A DNA stretch of 64,000 nucleotides from Streptomyces sp. SID13031 (GTDB lineage: Bacteria > Actinomycetota > Actinomycetes > Propionibacteriales > Kribbellaceae): the NCBI RefSeq assembly GCF_010548305.1, contig NZ_JAAGLV010000001.1, forward strand, positions 682,001 through 746,000, in the 5' to 3' direction. Shown here piece after piece: positions 17,860-25,189 of the stretch. The notes beneath the pieces were generated by a model, which was given only the letters and a program-made list of their open reading frames with translations, was not told where the DNA came from and ran no database searches. Every line of letters begins with the position of its first letter. The first letter of the stretch is position 1. The translations under genes were made by a program, and so were the position numbers.

Positions 17860-18831
17860 ATGACAGCGAACGAGAAGACGATGCAGGCAGTGGTCGCCAA
17901 AGGCAGCGGTGGGCCTGAGGTTCTGCAACTGGAGCAGGTCGAGCGCCCGGCGCCCGGGTTGACCGAGATCCTGGTCCGGGTCCGTGCGGCCGGGATCAAC
18001 CCCACGGACTGGAAGGCGCGCGCCGAGGGGGGCCGCCTGTCCGAGAAGGATTTTCCGGCGATCCTGGGCTACGACGTGGCCGGCGTGGTCGAGGAGGTCG
18101 GGATCGGGGTGACCTGGTTGCGGGTGGGCGACGAGGTGCTGGGGATGCCGAAGTTCCCGGTGCTGCCGGGCGCCTACGCGCAGTACGTCGTTGCCCAGTC
18201 GCGGCAGTTCGTGCGCAAGCCGGAGGTACTGAGTTTCGAGCAGGCCGCCGGACTGCCGCTGGCCGCGCTGACCGCGTGGCAAGGCCTGGTGGAGACCGGA
18301 CGCCTGCGCTCGGGAGAGCGCGTGCTGGTGCACGCGGCGGCGGGCGGAGTGGGTCACCTGGCTGTGCAGATCGCCAAGAGCCGTGGCGCGTACGTGATCG
18401 GCACCGCGAGTGCGGCCAAGCACGATTTCCTTCGCTCGCTCGGAGTCGACGAGGTGATCGACTATCGCACCGAGGACTTCGTCGACGTACTCCGTGCGCA
18501 GCCGGTCGACCTGGTCTTCGATCCGATCGCGGGCGATACCGGTCTTCGCTCGCTCCAGGTGCTCAAGGACGGCGGCTCCTATGTCTCCATCCTCCCCGTC
18601 GACGAGGCGACCGCCCAGGAGGGGCGACGCCGTGGCATCCGAGCTGAGTTCACCCTGGTGGAGCCCGACCGGCTGGCCCTGACCGCGATCACCGACCTCG
18701 TCGAGCAAGGCGAACTGCGGGTCGAGATCGACTCGGTGTTCCCCCTCGCCGAGGCAGCAGCGGCCCACCGCCGCGGGGAGACCAACCAGGCCACCGGCAA
18801 GATCATCCTCCACGTCACCTCTGAGTCCTGA
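17860..18831 (+). CDS. Zinc-independent NADP-dependent quinone/alkene oxidoreductase (MDR superfamily)
   Basis: A 323-residue medium-chain dehydrogenase/reductase. The GroES-like half (PGLTEILVRVRAAGINPTDW; GYDVAGVVEEVG) lacks the zinc-ligand cysteines of alcohol dehydrogenases. The Rossmann half has AAAGGVGHLAVQIAKSRGAY, the NADP-binding loop of quinone reductases. It likely reduces quinones or enones in the cytosol. ATG 17860 gives a typical N-terminus (MTANEKTMQAVV); ATG 17806 is in frame but unlikely, and the Met at codon 8 is another option. The divergent GlxA-type regulator is the probable controller. Confidence 0.88.
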   Translation: MTANEKTMQAVVAKGSGGPEVLQLEQVERPAPGLTEILVRVRAAGINPTDWKARAEGGRLSEKDFPAILGYDVAGVVEEVGIGVTWLRVGDEVLGMPKFPVLPGAYAQYVVAQSRQFVRKPEVLSFEQAAGLPLAALTAWQGLVETGRLRSGERVLVHAAAGGVGHLAVQIAKSRGAYVIGTASAAKHDFLRSLGVDEVIDYRTEDFVDVLRAQPVDLVFDPIAGDTGLRSLQVLKDGGSYVSILPVDEATAQEGRRRGIRAEFTLVEPDRLALTAITDLVEQGELRVEIDSVFPLAEAAAAHRRGETNQATGKIILHVTSES

Positions 18832-18918
18832 CCCGAAGGCCTCTCGCCACGCGCACGGATGATTACTCAGCGTGTGCGTCGGGTATGAGCGACTTGGCGT
18901 CCGAAGCGGGCGTTTGAA

Positions 18919-19204
18919 GTGGTGAAAGGGGCAGGCGAATGGCCGGGGTGGTGGTCGGCGATCTCGACGATGTCCGACGCCGACCACGACGACAAGGTGT
19001 CGCTCGACGAGCTGATGACCGTCGTCGACCAGCTCCCGGCGATGGACGAAGGGTTCCCACGACGGCATCGAGGAGGTCTTCCCGAAGCTCGACCTCAACG
19101 GTGACGGTCACCTGTCGCGCCAGGAGTTCCGCGAGCTGTGGTCGGGGTGCTGGCGCGACGACGACCCCGAGTCGCCCTCGCAGTGGGTGTTCGGGCCTTA
19201 CTGA
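18919..19204 (+). pseudogene. EF-hand calcium-binding protein remnant, 5'-truncated and frameshifted
   Basis: Two canonical 12-residue EF-hand loops occur in different frames. The first (D-A-D-H-D-D-K-V-S-L-D-E, DNA from 18976) is in the frame of GTG 18919. The second (D-L-N-G-D-G-H-L-S-R-Q-E, DNA from 19091) is one frame away and is followed by FRELWSGCWRDDDP and SQWVFGPY before TGA 19202-19204. The shift lies around 19045-19060. Known actinobacterial EF-hand proteins of this type have four hands in ~170 residues and end in similar W-x-F-G-P motifs, so the N-terminal half is missing. There is no convincing ribosome site or signal. A sequencing error could explain the shift but not the missing half. 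Confidence 0.75.
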
Positions 19205-19331
19205 CTCAGACCTTCGGGCAACCAGCCGTGGCCGGGCAGCTACAAATCAGCGGCCAGAATTCATGCTGGAGTTGGAGCGGGTACAGGGCTCTCGGCGATA
19301 GCGTGCGGGAAGTCGATGACTCGGAGGAATC

Positions 19332-20018
19332 ATGACTTCCCGCCCCGCTCCCGCACTGCTCCGGCGCCGTCTCGCGCCGGCCGCGTTGCTACTACTACTC
19401 GCCGTTGTTTTCCAATCCCAGCAGGCGATTCCGGCCGCCGCCGTCAACATCACGGCCAGCGATCTGCTGGCGACCCTGACCGTTCAGGTGGAGAACGGCA
19501 CCGGGTACGACCGGGCCCTGTTCCCGCACTGGATCGACGCCGACAGCGACACCTGCGATACGCGGGAAGAGATCCTGATCGCCGAATCCACCACGACACC
19601 GTCGACCGGCACCGGGTGCAAGGTCAACTCGGGCACCTGGAATTCCTGGTACGACGGCGCCACCTGGACCAACCCGAGCGACGTCGACATCGACCATGTC
19701 GTCGCGTTGAAGGAGGCGTGGGACTCTGGCGCGCATGCCTGGACCACCGCCAAACGCCAGCGCTACGCCAACGATCTCGGCTACGCATGGTCGCTGGACG
19801 CGGTGACCGACAACGTGAACCAGTCCAAGAGCGACAAGGACCCGGCCCAGTGGCTGCCGCCGCTGACCTCGGTCCGCTGCGCGTACGCGATCCACTGGAC
19901 GGCTGTGAAGTACCGGTGGAAGCTCTCCATCGACACGACCGAGAAGAACGCGCTGGCCGCGATCCTCACCGGTTCCTGCGGTAGCACCTCGATCCCGACT
20001 CCGCCTTCAGGCACCTGA
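19332..20018 (+). CDS. Secreted HNH (DUF1524/GmrSD-type) nuclease
   Basis: This 228-residue protein starts at ATG 19332, six bases after GGAGG. A signal peptide (RRRLAPAALLLLLAVVF, cleaved near IPAAA) implies export. The mature part carries the DUF1524 HNH nuclease core: DIDHVVALKEAWDSGA with His122 at the metal site, then RYANDLG, then NVNQSKSDKDPAQWLPP with the conserved Asn. Related secreted actinobacterial enzymes are taken to be extracellular DNases used in nutrient scavenging or competition. Two Cys pairs may stabilise it outside the cell. A hairpin follows its stop by 21 bases. Confidence 0.9.
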   Translation: MTSRPAPALLRRRLAPAALLLLLAVVFQSQQAIPAAAVNITASDLLATLTVQVENGTGYDRALFPHWIDADSDTCDTREEILIAESTTTPSTGTGCKVNSGTWNSWYDGATWTNPSDVDIDHVVALKEAWDSGAHAWTTAKRQRYANDLGYAWSLDAVTDNVNQSKSDKDPAQWLPPLTSVRCAYAIHWTAVKYRWKLSIDTTEKNALAAILTGSCGSTSIPTPPSGT

Positions 20019-20039
20019 CCCCTGGCCCGCAGGATGCCG

Positions 20040-20071
20040 CATCCGCCCTTTCCCCTGGGCAAGGGCGGATG
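20040..20071 (+). terminator. Hairpin after the nuclease gene, abutting the next start
   Basis: CATCCGCCCTT (20040-20050) and AAGGGCGGATG (20061-20071) form a perfect 11-bp stem with a 10-base loop. It can end the nuclease transcript. The right arm includes the only purine-rich stretch before ATG 20080, so it could also hide that ribosome site. Confidence 0.6.
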
Positions 20072-20079
20072 ATGGCGGT

Positions 20080-20358
20080 ATGACGAGTTTCGAGACGGAC
20101 CGCGAGACCCTGCGCGCACTGGCCGACGAAGGCAACGAGAAGGCACAGGACCGGCTTGCCGACCTCGCCGACGAACGCGGGGATCTCGAGGAGCTGAGCG
20201 AACTCCTCGACGAAGGCTGCATGCACGCGGGCGAGCTACTGACCCGACGGGCAGCAGCCGCCCGTGACCTACGGGAGCTGCAGAGAATCTCAGACGCCGG
20301 CTACGACGAGGCAACCGACGTCCTCAACAACCTCCTCGACCCGCCCGACAAGCACTGA
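20080..20358 (+). CDS. Small acidic helical-repeat protein of unknown function
   Basis: A 92-residue acidic protein built of about three short helical units: LRALADEGNEKAQDRLADLA, LEELSELLDEGCMHAGELL and LRELQRISDAGYDEATDVL. Each has the L-x-x-L-x-D-x-G-x-x-x-A pattern seen in Sel1-like or HEAT-like repeats. No signal or membrane segment. ATG 20080 has only a weak purine stretch ahead, and that lies in the right arm of a hairpin, so translation may be limited by RNA structure. I do not recognise a named family; similar short actinobacterial hypothetical proteins exist. Codon use and composition look genuinely coding. Confidence 0.7.
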   Translation: MTSFETDRETLRALADEGNEKAQDRLADLADERGDLEELSELLDEGCMHAGELLTRRAAAARDLRELQRISDAGYDEATDVLNNLLDPPDKH

Positions 20359-20751
20359 GCCTCTCGTCCTTCCGCTCCGGACCGCTGGTTGAGACGCGAC
20401 CTTACGAACCGCGAGTTCGGCTTCGACCGGCACTCGCGCAACGCGCGCACGATCGCCAACCGCAACCCCCGCGACTGGAAGGCGGCGTACGTCGGCGGCG
20501 TCGGCGTCGTAACTCGTCCCCACGCCGGATCCGGAGCCGCAGCTCGGCCGAGAAGGCCTTGCTCAGTGAGCGGCTCTTGTCGTGCGGGATGTACTGCCCG
20601 GCCAGGACACCGGTCACCTGAGGCTTGGTCTCGGGCATCAGTCCTGAGTCGATAGGTCTTTCGGCACCTCATCGGGTGACCACGGGCTCTGCCCGCGGCC
20701 GGCGTCCGTGGGTCACGATCGGAGCAGCCGCCCGAATCGGAAGGAATCATC
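20359..20751. other. 393-base region with possible decayed gene fragments
   Basis: No intact gene is supported here. On the minus strand, 20638-20515 reads protein-like (KPQVTGVLAGQYIPHDKSRS, then LSKAFSAELRLRIRRGDE) and then collapses into an arginine run. On the plus strand, ~20392-20510 reads protein-like (LRRDLTNREFGFDRH, then IANRNPRDWKAAYVGG). These may be remnants of two genes. The stretch just before 20752 holds the ribosome site (GGAAGGAATC) of the stress-protein gene. Confidence 0.35.
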
Positions 20752-21657
20752 GTGTCCTCTACCGCGCTGCCCCCCGAAACTGTCCGCCCGGTCGTGGTCG
20801 AGGTCGACGGATCCGCCGAAGGGCTGCGCGTGCTCGACTTCGCCTGCGCCGAGGCGATCCGCGACGACGCCGGCCTGGTGCTGGTCGCCGCGCATCGGGC
20901 CGCTGACGCGGTGATCAGTGGGGAACTTCAGCCGTCGGCCGAGCGGGCTGCCGAGTTCTTGCGGATCGCCGCCGCTCACGTCCGCCGCCAGACCGGTACT
21001 GCCCTCGAGATGACAGCGGTCTGTGCTGCGGGGACGCGGATGAAGGTGTTGTCCGCGACGGCCGGCGGTGCCCGGGCCTTGGTCATCGGGCGCGAGCGCC
21101 ATCGTGGGCCTGACCGCTTGATCGCAGCTCGTAGCAACCTGCTCCTGGCCCGTCGGACCGACTGCCCGCTGATCGTCGTACCGGGCTCGTGGAAGCTGTC
21201 ACCGTTGCAGCGAGATGTCGCAGTCGGCGTCGACGGTACTGCGCTGTCGTCCGAGGCAGTCGGGTACGCGTTCCGCGCGGCGGCTGCCCGTGGCGGCAAC
21301 CTGATCGCGGTTCACGCCGCTCCCCGCTTCTCGGCTCCCGACGGCTTGTGGGTTCGCAAGGCGGAGCTCGAGCTCATCGAGGTGCTCGGAAGGTGGTCCG
21401 CGGAGTACCCCGGCGTGAAGGTGACCCGGTACCTGACCTGTCGCCCGGTCGTCGCGGCGCTGCTGCACAAGTCCCGCGAGGTGAGCCTGCTGGTGCTGGG
21501 CGCGCACGCGGGAATCCTCCCGATCGGCGATCCGATCACCCGCCGCGCGATGGCGGTCGTCGACGGACCGGTCGCGATCGTGCCGCACCGCCCGGCGTAC
21601 GCGAACCAGCCCGCCCAAGCGCGTCCCGTCGACAACCTCATCACGACGGTGAACTGA
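20752..21657 (+). CDS. Tandem-domain universal stress protein
   Basis: This 301-residue protein contains two Usp domains (~10-145 and ~155-290). Each starts with a strand of the type VVVEVDGSAEGLRVL or VAVGVDGTALSSEAV and ends with a glycine-rich nucleotide-loop region and a closing strand (CPLIVVPGS; GPVAIVPH). The second-domain loop (LGAHAGILPIGDPITRRAM) is degenerate against G-x2-G-x9-G(S/T). GTG 20752 follows AGGAATC. In mycobacteria and streptomycetes such proteins respond to hypoxia and stationary phase. The next gene, 39 bases downstream, encodes a Pat-type acetyltransferase; in Mycobacterium a Pat enzyme acetylates a Usp, so the pair may be enzyme and substrate. Confidence 0.9.
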   Translation: MSSTALPPETVRPVVVEVDGSAEGLRVLDFACAEAIRDDAGLVLVAAHRAADAVISGELQPSAERAAEFLRIAAAHVRRQTGTALEMTAVCAAGTRMKVLSATAGGARALVIGRERHRGPDRLIAARSNLLLARRTDCPLIVVPGSWKLSPLQRDVAVGVDGTALSSEAVGYAFRAAAARGGNLIAVHAAPRFSAPDGLWVRKAELELIEVLGRWSAEYPGVKVTRYLTCRPVVAALLHKSREVSLLVLGAHAGILPIGDPITRRAMAVVDGPVAIVPHRPAYANQPAQARPVDNLITTVN

Positions 21658-21696
21658 CTTGTCATCAACTCTTTTGCCTCTCAAGGAGGACTCCGA

Positions 21697-24414
21697 GTGA
21701 TCACCATCGAACAGAAGCCCGGCTCAGCTGGTTGGGCGCACGCCTCGAGTGGCTGGGATGCGTTGGCGATGGACGGGTCTGTTGTCCACGTCCGTCCGTT
21801 GCGTCCCGACGACGAAGAGGCGTTGAAGGATCTGAACCATCGGGTTTCGGACCGCTCGATCTATCTGCGGTTCTTCGCGCTCGATCGCCGCGGTGCGGAC
21901 GCGCAGGCGCATCACCTCGTGGCGCCCCCTGCGGCTGACCGCCAGGTGGCGTTGCTCGCCGAGGTCGCGGGCCGGGTGGTGGGCGTGGGCAGCTTCGAGC
22001 TGATCCGGGCGGGTGAGGCCGAGATGGCGTTCCTGGTCGATGACGTGGTGCAGGGTCGTGGGATCGGTACTTTGCTGCTGGAGCAGCTCGCGGCGATCGC
22101 CCACGAACGGGGGATCCGTCATCTGCTCGCGGACACGTTGGCCGTCAACGGGCCGATGCTGTCGGTCTTCACCAGGTCTGGCTTCGAACAGGTCCATACC
22201 CTCGATCAAGGCGTCGTCGAACTGTCCTTGGACACCGACTACGCGCCGACCGGGGTCGACCGGATGGCCGAGCGGGAGCGTGCGGCCGGCGACCAGTCGC
22301 TGCGTCGGCTGCTGACGCCGGCCTCGGTCGCGGTGATCGGCGCGGGACGCAAGGCGGGCGGGATCGGCCACGAAGTACTGGCCAACCTCGTCGAGGGTGG
22401 CTTCACCGGCGAGTTGTTCGCGGTGAATCCGCAGGCCAAGGAGATCGAGGACATCACCTCGTATCCGTCGATCGGGGCCGTTCCCGGTCCGGTGGATCTG
22501 GTGGTGATCGCAGTACCGGCGGCCCAGGTGCCCGCAGTACTGGAGGAGTGCGGCCAGGCCGGTGTCGGGGGAGTGGTCATCCTGACCGCTGGTTTCGGTG
22601 AGTCCGGCCCGGAAGGGCGGGAGATCCAGCGCGGCCTTGTCGCCACCGCCCGCAAATATGGTCTGCGGCTGATCGGCCCGAACTGTCTGGGCATCGCCAA
22701 CACCGCACCGGCCGTCCGGCTGGAGGCGAACTTCGCGACGGTGCGCCCGTTGGCCGGAACTCTCGCGCTCGCCGCACAGTCCGGTGCGGTCGGCGTCGCG
22801 GTCCTCGACCACGCCAGTCGCGTCGGTCTGGGGATCTCGGAGTTCGTCTCGCTGGGCAACAAGATCGATGTCAGTGGCAACGATCTTCTGCTGCACTGGT
22901 GGCAGGAGCCTCGTACTGATGTGATCGGCCTGTATCTGGAGTCGTTCGGCAACCCACGCAAGTTCGGCCGCCTTGCCCGGTTGGTGGGGCGGACAAAGCC
23001 GGTACTGGTGGTGAAGAGCGGCCGGTCCAGCAGTGGACGCCGTGCGGGCGCCTCGCACACGGCAGCCGCGGCAACTCCGGACACGGCCGTCGACGCGCTG
23101 TTCGCGCAGGCCGGCGTACTGCGGATGGACACGCTGGAGGAGTTGGTCGAGACCGCCCGGGTTCTCGCCGGCCGGCCGCTGCCCCATGGTCGGCGCCTTG
23201 GGGTCGTGGGCAATGCCGGTGGCGCCGGCGTCCTGGCCGCGGACGCGGCGGAGACGCTCGGTGTCGAGGTTCCTGAGCTCAGCGAACTCACCCGCAAGGC
23301 CATGGCTGAGGCAATGGGCACGGCAACGGCAGGCAATCCGACCGATCTGGGTGCTGCAGCGTCCACCGAGGTGCTCGAACGAGCGATCAAGGTGTCGCTG
23401 GCCAGCGGTGAAATCGACGCGCTACTGGTGGTCTTCGCCGCGACCAGAGCAGGTGACGTTGACGAGACGTACGCCGCGATCGCGCGAGCCGCTGCCGGTG
23501 CGACGATCCCGGTGGTCGTCAACTGCCTCGGAGCCCCCGACGCAGCGCCACAGGTCGAGCTCGAAGACGGCGGCCGGTTGCCCGTCTTCCCGTTTCCCGA
23601 GGGCGCGGTCCGGGCGCTCAGCCAGGCGATGCGGTACGCCGAATGGCGCGCCCGGCCACAGGGCGTCGTACCGGCGTTGCCGGACGTTGACCTCGATGGC
23701 GCTCGGGCTGTCGTCGCGGAATTCCTTGCGGCGACTCCTGAGGGTGGCTGGCTCGATCCGCACGCGGCTGAGCAGCTCATGCGTGCCGTCGGCATCACGA
23801 TCGTGCCGACTGCGTCTGCCGACGATCGCGCCGGCGCCGTCGCTGCGGGGGAGCGGCTGGGATATCCGGTGGCGCTGAAGACCGCGGCTGCCGGTGTCGT
23901 TCACAAGACCGATGTCGGCGGCGTGCACCTGGGGATCGCCGACAGCGCAGACCTCGGTACTGCGTACGACGCGGTGGTTGCGGCAGTCGGCGATCCGCAC
24001 GTGGTGATTCAGGCGATGGTGCCGGCTGGGATCGAGCTGGTCGCCGGGCTGGTCCGCGATCCGTTGTTCGGCCCGATCCTGATGGCCGGGAGCGGTGGGG
24101 TGCTGACCGATCTGCTGGCTGATCGGCGCTGGTGCGGGGTGCCGCTGACGGATCTGGATGCCACCGAGATGGTGCGCTCGTTGCGCTGCGCGCCGCTGCT
24201 GGCCGGATACCGCGGTGGGGAGCCGGCGGACGTTCCCGCAGTACTGGAAGTTCTGCACCGGATCGCCCTGCTGGCCGAGAACCTCCCCGAGGTCACCGAG
24301 CTGGACGTGAACCCTCTGGTCGCAACTCCGGCAGGCGCGTTCGCCGTGGACGTGAAGGTCCACCTTGCCCCGGCCGTCAGCGAACCCGCCGCCTACACGC
24401 GCCGACGTAGCTGA
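21697..24414 (+). CDS. Pat-type fusion: GNAT acetyltransferase plus acyl-CoA-synthetase (NDP-forming) domains
   Basis: This 905-residue protein starts at GTG 21697 behind AAGGAGG. Residues ~20-190 are a GNAT domain (acetyl-CoA loop DDVVQGRGIGTLLLEQL). Then follow a CoA-binding domain (VAVIGAGRKAGGIGHEVLAN; NPQAKEIEDI), two succinyl-CoA-ligase-like domains (GPNCLGIANT; GAVGVAVLDHASRVG; GASHTAA with the candidate phospho-His), and a C-terminal ATP-grasp domain (ALKTAAAGVVHKTDVGGVHL). The GNAT-first order matches Streptomyces lividans PatA-type enzymes, which acetylate and switch off acyl-CoA synthetases. Some Pat proteins have lost synthetase activity; the visible His in SHTAA leaves this open. 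Likely co-transcribed with the Usp gene, and ended by the hairpin at 24421. Confidence 0.92.
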   Translation: MITIEQKPGSAGWAHASSGWDALAMDGSVVHVRPLRPDDEEALKDLNHRVSDRSIYLRFFALDRRGADAQAHHLVAPPAADRQVALLAEVAGRVVGVGSFELIRAGEAEMAFLVDDVVQGRGIGTLLLEQLAAIAHERGIRHLLADTLAVNGPMLSVFTRSGFEQVHTLDQGVVELSLDTDYAPTGVDRMAERERAAGDQSLRRLLTPASVAVIGAGRKAGGIGHEVLANLVEGGFTGELFAVNPQAKEIEDITSYPSIGAVPGPVDLVVIAVPAAQVPAVLEECGQAGVGGVVILTAGFGESGPEGREIQRGLVATARKYGLRLIGPNCLGIANTAPAVRLEANFATVRPLAGTLALAAQSGAVGVAVLDHASRVGLGISEFVSLGNKIDVSGNDLLLHWWQEPRTDVIGLYLESFGNPRKFGRLARLVGRTKPVLVVKSGRSSSGRRAGASHTAAAATPDTAVDALFAQAGVLRMDTLEELVETARVLAGRPLPHGRRLGVVGNAGGAGVLAADAAETLGVEVPELSELTRKAMAEAMGTATAGNPTDLGAAASTEVLERAIKVSLASGEIDALLVVFAATRAGDVDETYAAIARAAAGATIPVVVNCLGAPDAAPQVELEDGGRLPVFPFPEGAVRALSQAMRYAEWRARPQGVVPALPDVDLDGARAVVAEFLAATPEGGWLDPHAAEQLMRAVGITIVPTASADDRAGAVAAGERLGYPVALKTAAAGVVHKTDVGGVHLGIADSADLGTAYDAVVAAVGDPHVVIQAMVPAGIELVAGLVRDPLFGPILMAGSGGVLTDLLADRRWCGVPLTDLDATEMVRSLRCAPLLAGYRGGEPADVPAVLEVLHRIALLAENLPEVTELDVNPLVATPAGAFAVDVKVHLAPAVSEPAAYTRRRS

Positions 24415-24420
24415 GCGGTG

Positions 24421-24451
24421 GTGACCACACGGGGCACTCCCGTGTGGTCAC
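24421..24451. terminator. Bidirectional hairpin terminator
   Basis: GTGACCACACGGG (24421-24433) and CCCGTGTGGTCAC (24439-24451) form a perfect 13-bp stem with a 5-base loop. It lies six bases after the Pat-type gene and eight before the end of the convergent zinc-ribbon gene, so it can serve both. Confidence 0.8.
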
Positions 24452-24459
24452 GACGGCGG

Positions 24460-25059
24460 TCAGTCGCAGTTATCGCAGATTCCGTTGGCCGGGGTCTGCA
24501 GGTTGCATTTGGGGCACTTGTTGATCGGGCGCTCCGCGATGGCGGCCTTGCGGGCGCGTGCGCGGGCGGCGCCGAGCTTCGGCGGGATCATCGCGCTGCC
24601 ACCACCGGCAGGCAGGCCGGCTGCCTCGAAGTGACGGTAGTTGGCGAGGCGCTCGTGGGAGGCGTGGACATCCGGGTCCGGGGGAGTGGTACCCGTCGCT
24701 GCGCCGACGATGGCGGCGTACCCGTCGAAGACGCTCTCGTCGGGGTTGACGCACAGCGACGACAGCATCGGCTCACCACGCCGCAGGCTCTCCGCGGACA
24801 CCTCGGCGAGCACGCCACCGATCCACTGCCGGGTCGGCTGCTTGGTCCGGATGCCGGTCAGCTCCTGCACGCCGGTAGCGATGTCCTTGTGCTGTACGAG
24901 CGCCTGGTACTTCTTGGCTGCGACGAGGAGTATCTCCCGCGCGGCGCCAGCCCACTCGGTCCGTGCGGTGGTCATGCCGACATCGGAGACTTCGCGCCAG
25001 GCGCGTTCCTCTACATCCGGCAGTTCGTGGTCAGGCGCGGCGACATCGGAAGTGGACAC
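24460..25059 (-). CDS. Unknown protein with C-terminal zinc ribbon
   Basis: A 199-residue protein. GTG 25059 is chosen because it precedes the first protein-like stretch and leaves a 130-base promoter gap with the divergent gene; upstream in-frame starts overlap that gene. The middle is helical (EWAGAAREILLVAAKKYQAL; ELTGIRTKQPTRQWIGGVLA) and then basic (LGAARARARKAAIAERP). The last 20 residues form a four-Cys zinc knuckle, CPKC-x9-CDNC. The N-terminal half has the feel of a winged helix (GVQELTGI then RQWIGGVLAEV). I do not recognise a named family. DNA or RNA binding is plausible from the zinc ribbon and basic stretch, but nothing proves it. Confidence 0.72.
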   Translation of the reverse strand: MSTSDVAAPDHELPDVEERAWREVSDVGMTTARTEWAGAAREILLVAAKKYQALVQHKDIATGVQELTGIRTKQPTRQWIGGVLAEVSAESLRRGEPMLSSLCVNPDESVFDGYAAIVGAATGTTPPDPDVHASHERLANYRHFEAAGLPAGGGSAMIPPKLGAARARARKAAIAERPINKCPKCNLQTPANGICDNCD

Positions 25060-25189
25060 TGTGGAGAGCCTATCCGGCCATCCCCAATCAGCGAAAACCG
25101 CCGCCACGATCAGAGTCGGACAGACCGGCCACCCGACGATCATGTCGGCGGTCGAAGTACTGGGAGTCACCATGTCATAGCATCGAGTC

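Noticed and set aside
20402..20638. Minus-strand small gene starting MPETKPQVTG
   Set aside because: The first ~40 residues look protein-like but the rest is an Arg-rich run, with no ribosome site; treated as a possible fragment.
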